Source: Andrena cerasifolii
Taxonomy: Eukaryota > Arthropoda > Insecta > Hymenoptera > Andrenidae
DNA length: 64,000 nt
Reading direction: 5' to 3'
NCBI RefSeq assembly: GCF_050908995.1
Contig: NC_135126.1
Span: 4,712,001 to 4,776,000, forward strand
The position numbers were made by a program, and so were the translations under genes. Shown piece after piece: positions 13,101 through 25,100 of the stretch (positions are counted from its first letter, which is position 1; each line of letters starts with the position of its first letter). Below the pieces are notes generated by a model, which made no database searches, was not told where the DNA came from, and worked only from the letters and a program-made list of their open reading frames with translations.

Positions 13101-16100
13101 GCTCGAGCTTCCGCGGCGTCAACACACGGTCTTACTTCACAATAACGCGTGTTTACTTCTGCCAATTGGTTCAATAAGCTTTCCACCTGTAATCAAGGAA
13201 AGTACGTCGTTTTGCTACTATTACCTGCGATTAAGTATTGAACTTATTTTAATCGGTCTAAGAGCATTCTGTAAAAATCTCTAAATTCATTTGTTTTCAT
13301 AGAACGTATTGCTGCAGCATACTGATATTTAATAAAATGTATACCAATAATCTTGGGAGATCAGAAAATTATACATGCGCAGGGCAAAAAGAGTTAACAC
13401 AGTGCTTAAATTTTATATTCTAAAATAACAGAATACCTATTGAAAATAGTTGTGTGAACTTAGGTTCAAATGCCCTTTTCTAAGTTTCTACTTATAGTAA
13501 TGATTTTCTAACTCGTTGCATCTTGCAATTGAACAACTACTAAATACTTGATTGAAAAATACTTTTAATTCCTACAAATACAGCATAAGAACTCCAACGA
13601 TTCTTACAGTATTTAGAATTGTCTGCCAGGATTTGCAATTCGGTGGGCATACCTTGTCATTGTGTTTCTGTTTGAGTTCCTGAAGTTCATCAACGTGCCT
13701 ACGATGCATCTCCTCGATCCTGCTCTCGTACAAATTCACCAATTTACGTCTCTCTTCATCTTTATCTGGTGTTTCCGCAGTCGATCTGACGTACGTATCG
13801 GAAGTACTGTCCTCAGGAACTTTGTTAGGCGTAGTGGCGATATGAATGGTTTCTGGCTGCACCTCTGGCAGATAAACGGAATCCTTCGAGTGAACGGATC
13901 CGTCTTCAAAGTGACCCGAGTCCGCCAGAGAGGAAGGTAAATCAGAGTGGACTCGTTTCTCCGGCGTGTCTGGGCTTGCGACCTTTTGTAGCGCACCTTC
14001 GTCTGGCAAATCCTTGCTCGGCGATTCTGGCGAAAAAGGATTATTTTCTCGTACGGTGAGGGCATCGCTGCTATCCGTCCTCTCGTCCGGACTGTTCAGA
14101 GATGCTTTGTACAATCTTAGTTCCACCACCTCCTTCGTTAACCGAAAGATTTCCTGATCTTTCTCCTCGATCTCCTTTCGCGCTTCTTTCAGTAAAGCCT
14201 AAACAAAACAACATTTATTTTTCTTCTCTTTGGACACCTATGTTTGTAAAGAAAATTTTAGTTTCCAATTAAATGTCGATTATATTTAAATGTTGTGTCT
14301 TTTATTTCGAAGGTGTAATATACTTAATTTAATGATGCTAAAACTATGTATCAATTTCTAATTTTTAAACATCGGTTTACAGTATGGATTCATATGAATG
14401 ATAAGGAATATTACTGGGAATGTGTAAAGTCACACTCGTTTTTACATAGTTTAAGTTTTAATAACTACTGACACGGGATGTGTGGCATCTCGAATATTCA
14501 GAAAGAATTTGAAACTGCTAATAACGTAAGTAATTTTTTCTTTTGGCAATGAAACGGTGCCGGGGGTGAAAACATCCCCTCAAAGAAATTGTGAGTTTTC
14601 ATATTATCGTGAATATCTGCAAACCCATAAAAGATGTCAAAAAAATGTTTAATTCAAAGTTTTATGGATTTTGAGATCTTGCAATTTGGCGATAGAAGAA
14701 TTCTCGAAAAAATTAATTTTTTTTAAATTTATTCCCATCATTTTTTTAAAAAAAAACATCACCGTATTGTAAGATATCAAAAACCACAAAACTTTGGATT
14801 AAACTTTGCAAGTGGAATAAAATTTATTTATATAAGCCTTATAGTAATCTGAATTATCGATTCGCGAAATGATCGGCAGGTGTAGTACATAGGTAGGGGA
14901 GGCCGGGGCTAAAAGTTCCGATTTCGATAAACCATAAAAATGACTGGAAAATAATGTAGTTATTCTCTTCACTATTGACTAATTTCTTGTTAAATTTATT
15001 ATATCTTCTGATTTTACGCTTGTGTTTAATATATTGTAATAGGTTTCCCATAGAAAGTAATTTATTTGTGGCTGATCGAAGCGGAACTTCTTACCCCTAC
15101 ATGGGGCAAGTTGTTATCGCATTGGGGTAAGTTGTTACTATGATATAAGAGTTGCCTTTTAATGAAATATTTCATTTTCTAATGAAATAAAGCAGAATTT
15201 TATTAATAATGGTTATTTATGAAGGTTCGGACCAACAAAAATGTAATATCTTTAAAAGAAAACCAAAAGCGACAGTTTTTATTTATATTTACGCATAACT
15301 TCGATCGAAGTCGTGTCCCTTTCCGGCTTTCATTCATATGTTCGCATCTTAAAGGACAGCGGAAACAATTTATACATTTGCGGTAGGTCTGTGACGATAG
15401 CACCCCCAAATTCGAATTTTTGGAAAAACTCAACGGCATTCGTTTGTCCATCGTTTGCCCACGTTTGCCCATAAAAATTTTTTTTTTGCCCACCCTCCAA
15501 AAAAAGTTATGAACAAAATAAAAAATTTGTCTTCATCACTCACGATGAATTCATTTCAATTTTTTAAAAGAAGGATACGAATATACCCGATCTGGCCACG
15601 TTTGCCCACTCTCAGATTTCATTTGCCCACCCTCCAGAATTTAAATAAAAAATAAAAACCGCGAAAACATGGGTATAGATGAAGCGATCGCGTTAAAGTT
15701 CGATTATTCTCGAAAATATTATCAAAATCGTTCTTTCAACAGTGCAATTCGTTAGTTTAGATGTAGAAGAGATTTGCCCATCCATTAATTTCGTATGCCC
15801 ACCCTTCAGAATCGAATTATTAATGAAGATAGCCAAGAAGTGCGGTACCCGTTAAAGCGATCGCGTTAAAGTTCGATTTTTCTGGAAAATATTATCAAAA
15901 TCGTTCTTTCAACGATGCATATCGTTTGTCCAGATGTAGAAGAGATTTGCCCATCCATTAATTTCGTATGCCCACCCTTCAGAATCGAATTATTAATGAA
16001 GATAGCCAAGAAGTGCGGTACCCGTTAAAGCGATCGCGTTAAAGTTCGATTTTTCTGGAAAATATTATCAAAATCGTTCTTTCAACGATGCATATCGTTT

Positions 16101-19100
16101 GTCCAGATGTAGAAGAGATTTGCCCATCCATTAATTTCGTATGCCCACCCTTCAGAATCGAATTATTAATAAAGATAGCCAAGAAGTGCGGTACCCGTTG
16201 AACCGAATACCTTTCCGTTCGTTTTTTCCCGAATGAATTATCAAAATCAATTGTACTCACCGTAAAGGTTGAAGGTGTTTGGTGACATGTTATCCAAAAA
16301 ATGTTGCACACACTTCTTTCTCACTTTATTGGAACGACACTTAAATTTGTATCGCTCATCGAACACTTCACACTTTTCACACATCTGCAGCATGTGCAGA
16401 ATATCACCAGAGTGGTTTTCTAGTCATTTTTCACTAATTACCGCAATGATATCGCACAACGGAAAATAATATAATCTCACAGTTACTTCACAAACCGTAA
16501 ATGAATGCACGGTCTTGCAAGAGTTGCGTCCGAACTCTGTAGCCGACTGACTTTCGTGCGTCGTTGGAAGGAATTCGAGGGTATCGCAGACATCTGTTTA
16601 CGTTTCGGCACGTTCGATGACGACACGCAACGTTGATACCCTAAAGGGTAGCAGCGCCGAGTTCCACTGCCGAAACGTAAACAGATGTCTGCGATACACT
16701 CGAATTCTTTCCAACGACGCACTTCTTGGCTACCTTTATTAATAATTCGATTCTGGAGGGTGGGCATACGAAATTAATGCATGGGCAAATCTCTTTTACA
16801 TCTAAACTAATGAACTGCATCGTTGAAAGAACGATTTCGATAATATTTTCCAGAAAAATCGAACTTTAACGCGATCGCTTCAACGGGTACCGCACTTCTT
16901 GGCTATCTTTATTAATAATTCGATTCTGGAGGGTGGGCATACGAAATTAATGCATGGGCAAATCTCTTCTACATCTAAACTAACGGACTGCATCGTTGAA
17001 AGACCGATTTTGATAATATTTTCTAGAAAAATCGAACTTTAACGCGATCGCTTCACCTGTACCCTTCTTTTCGAGGTTTTTATTTTTTATTTAAATTCTG
17101 GAGGGTGGGCAAATGAAATCTGAGAGTGGGCAAACGTGGCCAGGTCGGGTATATTCGTATCCTTCTTTTAAAAAATTGAAATGCATTCATCGTGGGTGAT
17201 GAAGACAAATTTTTTATTTTGTTCATAACTTTTTTTGGAGGGTGGGCAAAAAAAATTTTGTTATGGGCAAACATGGGCATACGATGAACAAACGAATGCA
17301 GTTGAGTTTTTTTAAAAAATCGAATTTGGGGGTGCTATCTTCACAGACCTATTTGCGGCGGGGCAAGTTTTTACGGTAACAACGTGCCCCAAGTCACGGT
17401 AACAACTAGCCCCTACCGACACATGTAGCAATTTCAAAGACTATTCTGCTTATACATGTATTCAAACGATAAACACTATTACACCATGTTCTTAAATGTC
17501 ATTTGATCCATAAGAACGATTCAATCTATAATATCGACGTTAAATAATTGAAATAGACCAAAAAGTAATGATAGAAAATTTTTTACTTATCTGGTACGCG
17601 ACTAATAGCTCCTTGCTTACAACCACACAATTCGCTGTCGCGGACGCTATTATAGTGGGCGACAGAGTGGCGTGATCAACTCACACGGAAAAAATAATTT
17701 AAAGTACAACGCTCTTTTTATTTTGAAGATAGAGCCGTCGGAGCAACTTACCCCCGGAACTTTTAGCCCCGGTCTCCCCTACGTATGTTGTTACTGTGAA
17801 AGCCCGAATACGGTGAATGTTCAGAATTACCTGTAAAACCTAAGATTTAGCAATCAACGTTGATAAAAAATAATGCCGAAATAATGTTTCCACTGGGGAG
17901 TTAAAACCTCTTATCTAACCCCAAGCAACTCCGAAAGTCGACGCAGAGGAAAATTCGGAAAACTCTAGGAAAATCCACTCGTTCTGGATTTGCCTGGGTT
18001 AGATAAGAGTGCGTCAATGCGGGGTCTATATTTTTGAATCTATAGATAAATTAGAATTTATGAATCCGACGTTTACGGAAGCCGTGACCACCCTTGTTTG
18101 TCTCCCCTACTCATAAGTATTCCAACGGTGTACCATACTCTCCAGTGAGAAACATTATTCGGGCTTTTATCAACGCTGGTTGATAAATCGTTTTGCCGGC
18201 ACTACTTAAGATTTACCGATACAGAGTTGAGCTTTTACAGTAATATACATGTACTCGACCACGTGAACTCGTCGACGGCAGTCGGCCAAGACGTACGTAC
18301 CATAAGGATTCTCATATTCAATTTTCCAAAACCAACAGTTATTAAAAAAAAAAAAATTATTCGACACTTGCGACTTATTTCTGCAGAATAATTCATTTCA
18401 TTCGCGATTGGGCCATATTTAATTATTCACTGACAAGTTCGGTTGTCTTTTTGTTAGATGCGCGCATGTCCGACGAATTTTCGAAATTGATGTTGTCGAA
18501 AACGAAGATCCGTAGCAAGGCAATTTATTCTATATTTTCAATTTATTTATACGCAAGAAATTAGCTTGACCTACCGCGTATATATGTATAAATGAAATAA
18601 ATTACAGTGTTTAGTAGAGTTGCTAATTAAAGATCCATTCTTTCCACTAATAAAGACACCGTGGATACAAAGAAAAGGCGGAAGCAATTTGTTTCTCACC
18701 TGAAACTTTCTAACTTGTCTAGCTGCTCTTTGGGTAGGCGTGAGATACTGCTCGTTGTCACCGTTATGATTCGAACAATGAACAACGTATTTCCGCGATC
18801 TACCAGACCATGTGGTACCGTTGTAGGCGAATGTAGCATGATCACAGGCGCTTGCGGTACTGCAGGCACTTCCGTAACTTTTTACACTTTCCGCATCGCT
18901 GTCATCGGCGATTCCTATGCTCGAGCCTCCAGAGGCCGCGTGTCCAGCCCGCGGCCTCACCGGTGTCAATGATAGGCTCTAAAAAATAAAACACAACTCT
19001 ATCGATCTCTGATAATTCAGTTATTCACTTCCAATTGAGGACCTTGCAGCAAGACGGGTGCAGCTCTATCTTTATCAACTTCGGGTAAATTGGAATAAAC

Positions 19101-22100
19101 CAGTTTATAAAATTGTTGCTTCGATTTAACATTAAAAAGGGAACACCAATTGAAAAATATATTATTTTCACACAATTGTTTAATAGTTATTGAGTTGATA
19201 AGTTTTTCTTTCGATTTTTGGCGAATCTTTCAAATCTGGAGCTACCCAGAACAGTAATGGGTGCAGGTTCAAAACTTGCAATAAGTCGCTAATTTGTTAT
19301 CGGATTTGCATGGAACGCGCGGCAAAGGATGTAGAATTTTTTTACGTATATTACGCGTCATGACTCAGAAACTGTCAAAAATGGAGTTGCACTCTTATAA
19401 ATAAGTCGAAAAGAAGAATTCTTGTAACAAAAATGTGTAGAACTACGTAAATACTTATTGCTGAAGGAGGCTGTGTTTTCAAGGAAATCAGTTTTGAAAA
19501 TTCCTTCGAGTAGGTAGGCGTGTGCTTCACTGAAGAATCAATTCCACTTTTGAACCGGCTCTCCCAAAAGCAAAGTCATATTTAAAGAAAAGTTATTCTA
19601 CAATTTCGACTTATTTTTGCATGTGTTATATTGTCATGCGTTCAATATATTATTATACAAGGTAATTTGAAAAAGGGGTTACAAATTCTTAGTACTCGGA
19701 AATCACATATATATGAGTAAAAAGTTTTGGTAATTATTTAAAAAAGTCTACAGTCCTCCCCGATTTCGATGCCTTTGAAATATGTTGTGCGGGCGAGGGG
19801 TAATCATATTGTTCAGAATCATCTGAACAACTTTTTCTTATACATGTTGCTGTCGCTCGGCTTTAGTTTTCGAGATATTCGCAACAAACTGTGATCGGTA
19901 GTTAGTTTGGGTCAGATGGTTTAGCGGCCTCCGGCGAGGTCTACACATTTTTTAATCTTAAATCTCTCAAAAGTTGAACCATCTGACCCAAACTAACTAC
20001 CAATCACACTTTTTTGCAAATATCTCGAAAACTAAAGCCCAGCGACGGCAACATGTATAAGAAAAAAGTTGTTCAGATGATTCTGAACAATATGATTTTG
20101 ATCACCCCCACAACATATTTCAAGGGAATCGAAATCGGGGAGGACTGTGTTTTTGTAAATAATTACCAAATGTTTTCGTAAACATATGTTCCAATGATGA
20201 CACTTGTCGAATTATGGAAGATATTCTGTGTAATTTCGACACTACTTACGTGTTTTATATGATCCCCGCCCCCCCCCTCCCGATATGAAGGAAAATTATA
20301 ATACTGTATAAAAAAAATGCAAATGCAGTTAGTATCTAATACGACTTGTGCACACTATATGACGATTTCCTCGCCACTATTCCCTACTACGTTATACGAG
20401 GCCCTACCTACGGTATCGCTGTTCGTGAACGTACTGATAGTGTAACGAGAGGCCGTGTAATGATTAGTCCTATTTATATCATTTCGTATACCTGGATACT
20501 AATTGGATGTCACGTATACCTACCTCTATTGTAATCTTTTTATTTTTTATTTTATTCTTAATTTATCAAGACTGCTTTACTTATTTCTATGGGTGGTATG
20601 AGCTGTAAAACGTCTTTGTGACCCCTTTTCTGAAATACCCAAAGTTTGTTCTGTACAATTGGGACTGAAAATGCGTGGGATGTAATTACAGCCCCGTACA
20701 CGGTTAATGTTAAACTATTAGTACCTACGCAGAGTGAAGATTAAAGGTGCGTACCGACTTGGCGAGGCTTGCTAGCGAGGCACGCCTCGCGGAATGGAGA
20801 GTCGGAAGACTACCTCGATCATGATCACTTTGTGCAAGGTGAAAAGGAACGGGGAATCCTCTCCGCGAGGCGCGCCTCGGGAGCAAGCCTAGCAACGTCG
20901 ATACGCACACCTTAAGACATCTTCAAACATCATGCGCGCCATCAACGACGCACGACTATTTCTCGGCTTAGGTGGCTTGAGTTTGGATTTGGTCGATTTT
21001 TGTTAGTGAATCCTACACTTCGGTTAATTTCACTCCTTTCCAGAGGAAAATTCCTAAAAATTATTTGGCGCCGAGAACGTATGTAACCCCTTAAAGGTCT
21101 GCGCACACATATCCGTTCCGTGAAATTCGACTGTTTCTCCGTACACGTCAGTTCCGGGCCGCCAGTATTAGTGTTAAAAAAAAAAAAAGAAAAAGAAAAA
21201 AAAATATCGTTTGCATGCTTTACAATGGAGCAGCGCACACTTGTCCGTATCAGGGATGTCAGCAGATGTCAGTGTGGAACCCGTATCCGTTCAGTGAAAC
21301 TAAAATTTGGTTACCATCAATATTTGAGCATTTGCACTGACGGAGTCCTGAAATCACTTGAAAGGGACGACCTTTTTTATGATGGTGAAAGGTTCTCCTA
21401 CACAGTTGTCAGTGACATTAGGAATAACGGAACGGACACCGTACGGATACGTAACTGACACGGAACTGACTCGGAACTAACATGGAACTGACTCGGAACT
21501 AACACGGAACTAACACGGAACTAACACGGAACTAACACGGAACTAACACGGAACTGACTCGGAACTAACACGGAACTAACACGGAACTGACTCGGAACTA
21601 ACACGGAACTGACTCAGAACTAACACGGAACTAACACGGAACTAACACGGAACTGACTCAGAACTAACACGGAACTGACACGGAACTGATATGTGCGCAG
21701 ACCTTAAGGGTGGCCGAGCTGGCAAGAACAAAGGCCACAGCGACGATTCCTCAGCAGCTTTGTCGCCTTCTTCACAAATGGCACACATATGTGGACACTT
21801 GAAGAAGCCACGGGAAGATAAAACTCTCTCCTGGCATTTCGGCGGGAAGCAGAGTTATCCTGGAAGAGTTATCCCCTTACGGAAGGGGATGCAAGAGCAT
21901 TCTCGAGCCAACTTTGCGAGTGGGAAACCCTGGATTGTCACGAGCAAAAAGTTTTCGCACTATTCCTATTGAATATTATTATGCTTCATGTGTAGTGTGT
22001 ACCAATAGAGAGCATTAGAAAATTATTTCACATTGCGCATAATTAATTGAGTAAAGATAGATTTCAAATAGTTTTGAAGTTTAAAAACATCAGTTAACTG

Positions 22101-25100
22101 TGTTACTTGTGTTAATAAGAAAGATAAACAAAGACAAGTATTGAGAGTAGTTTTTATGAGAGTGATTTTTAATTTACACTGCTTCTATGAGTTTCCGTTT
22201 TACTCCTGATAGTTAGGTTACTGTTAAAAGTGACAAATATTATTCACTTCACAAATTCATTCAAACCATTATGTAACTGTGTACACTGCCAGGCGTGCAT
22301 TAAGGCTGACATTCAAAGAAGTAAGCACAGACAAATTGTTAGACATTTTTATACCTGGCTGACCTAGGGGTGATTCGCCTCAGGTTTAAGCAGTAGCTTT
22401 CTTGCACCTTCAATGCGACGTATGCCTTGAAAGTAAGGTAAAGTCAAAAGGTCCATTCAGTGGAAAGACACGACAGAGAGATGAGACGCTTCTTTAAAGC
22501 CGAGGAGCTCGCTGCAATCTATACGGGGACAGTTTTCAAGCAGAAGCGTGTAAAAAACTCGACTAAAATCATTCTGTCGAAGACATTCTATTAAGAAACT
22601 GACAAACATTTACTAAACAATTGCAGATGATGTGTAATAGATTATTTTAATACCGATAAACGTATTGGTAGGTAACTTTTTCAGGTTGTACCTATAATAA
22701 AGAAAAGTGAAAAATAATGGCAGCATTGATTCTTTACTAGAATTTTGGGGGAGTGCATTGATATAAAATTGAGCCGTGTTTAGCAATTAAATTATTGTAG
22801 TTTTTATATATCTAGGGTTACCATACGTCGCGCTTTTCATCCCTTGTCCCGGGTGTTCCGGTCGGTTTAGAAATAAGTTCCGGTTTTCTTATTTCTTGAT
22901 TTTTGACCGAATTCTACGAAGAAATTAAAAATAATGAAACACTTCTGAAGAAAGCTTTGTATACAGAAAAATATGACTTGGCTTCCAAATAGATTGTCGC
23001 CATAGTACTTGTAATTACTATTGTGTTTTTCATTGTATGTCATTTTTTATGCACTACAATGAAAGTACTCTTTTTTAAGACTTTACGTGCTGTCGCTTTT
23101 TTTTGCATGCTCCGGTTTGCTGGTGCAGAAGTATGGTAACTTTATGTACATTGCTGTGTCTATCGATTAGATTGCGTGATCGATGTTCGCGCGGACGTTT
23201 CATTTTAGTTTTTGTTTTGTTCGGATATGCGTGTTACCGCGTCGTGTGGTTGGCCTAGCACAGTGAGGGCCAGTTTACTGGCCCAACTGGCCCTCGCTGG
23301 CCTAGCACGTGACTTGTGCACAGATTTTTAACACTTTACCTATCTATTAATCGGTTTCCACGAGCCACGAGCGGTAGGTAAGTAAACCGTGTTAAGTTTA
23401 CGATTCCAATAAATAATGTGTTTATTAAATACGTAAGTAAAATAAATGTCTGTATTTTAATCCATTGTCTAACAGGGCTGTGCTATTTTTATATCATATT
23501 ATATCACCATTTATGGATTTCATTAATTCACAGATTCACACTGCATTGGATGATTCTCTATACATATATATTGTGTTTCTCTTTTACGTAAGTACGTTCC
23601 CATCGCTCTTACGCAAAGGGTGGTCTATTATTAGAAATATTACAACAACCGCGAAGGGGATTGTTCATCATATAAATATGAGTCGAAGATGTAGAGTATC
23701 ATTTATTGATTTGGGATTTTCGTTTCCAAACTTACTTAGAAAAGTGTTCAGTACTGATGTAGCGGACTCTAGCAAAACCAGGTAACAGAATGCAAGAGGA
23801 AACGTAATGTAGCTGTAGAATATTTTTCGCCGGGCAAAACATCGTTTTTTGAGAAAATCGGTATGGAAGATGGAGTCGATTTTGTGTGCAGTGCATTCGT
23901 AATTTTTCCAACTGAGCGGATTAATGCCTAACTCAGTCAACTTTTATTGGATTCATTTGAAATTTTCAGGGAATATTCGTAATAAAATTATCTGCAGTTA
24001 AGCGTAAGTATTTTGATCGAATAATTCATCTAATCGTAACATTGAAAACACATGTTGATTTTTAATACCTTTTCTTCCAAAGCCCCCAATTTCTTCAAAA
24101 ATTAATATTTTTTTTAATCTGTACGGTTAACTGAAGCTATTGTAATATACTTTAAGAAAACGTTCAAATTTTTCAATTCGAGGCAAACGTTGGAAAGTTA
24201 CACGACCGCCCGTTTTGTTTTTTGCAGAGCCTAATCGTATGCTGTGGCCATACAATATTAGTTAAAAATATGTATTTTCAGTTGATAGTAAACATTGTTC
24301 GTAGAAAGTTACATTTCGTTATAAAAGAATGCCTTGAAAAAAGTCTTTATTTTGGACCGTCATAGTGGCTTCTCCCCCTTAAGCGTAGTGCTTAATTCGT
24401 TCAGTCTCTGACAACACATTTCAAAGTCAGCGGTTTGACATTATTTTAAACGTTCATAATATAGTTTTGTCTTGATATTTTATTGTATTGCATATTGATA
24501 TATTTTGCCAATATGTACATACGTCAATGTTCCTAACTTGTATCTAATCCTTTATTCTGAATACACTATTGCACAATATGTACCCATTTTTTAAGTGTAT
24601 CTAGGTATTACTATCAATTTTATCTTATTTCATTATCTATTTTATTTTAGTAATTAATTTACCAAAAGATAACTCGCTTCACGCCGATGCCAGTATTATT
24701 ATAACTAGATATGTATTATTTTAAGTAAAAAAAATGTATGTAGGATTGATGTATAGGGAGGCTTGATACATTCTTATATTTCCCACGTAAAAAAACAAAA
24801 GAGAAGCGTACACAACAGCATAGCGGACGATTTGTAGGCCGCGTTAAGTTACGATTGATTCAAGCTAATTTATTAAAATTTTCGTGTTGAGAAACGTAAG
24901 TTGGTACTTCATCTATACAAGGCTTTTGTCACTGTGTATTGATTTGTATGAAATATCATTAATTTCACGTGAAAATAGATTCAATATTACACATATGTGC
25001 CAACACTTGTTGCTTTCAGTTTGAAGTTAAGTGTTGTTAGAATTATTGTTTAAAAATTCTACATCTGGGGAGGTACGATACATGCATTCAAGGGAGGTTT

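Larger units (their letters stand above)
15384..17350. mobile_element. Nested 2-kb hAT/P-like foldback with internal 173-bp repeats
   Basis: Begins AGGTCTGTGACGATAGCACC and ends with the near-complement GGTGCTATCTTCACAGACCT. An 8-bp direct repeat ATTTGCGG flanks it (15376-15383 and 17351-17358), as expected for hAT or P superfamily insertions. Both arms contain TTTGCCCA/TGCCCACC-rich sequence that mirrors the other arm for several hundred bases. Mirror-image short ORFs in the arms are a consequence of this symmetry and not evidence of coding. Confidence 0.8.
14893..17782. mobile_element. 2.9-kb inverted-repeat element, host of a nested element
   Basis: The ends GTAGGGGAGGCCGGGGCT at 14893 and their complement ending at 17782 match over about 28 bp. 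Inside each end are GGGGCAAGTTGTTA-like motifs in several copies. It has no transposase ORF. The middle two thirds is a second element (15384-17350). The whole lies in the intron between qtc-like exons 3 and 2. Confidence 0.75.

Noticed and set aside
15455..17280. Mirror-image ORFs at 15455-15655 (+) and 17080-17280 (-) encoding nearly identical peptides
   Set aside because: They are the two arms of the same foldback, so identity follows from the inverted repeat and is not evidence for protein selection.
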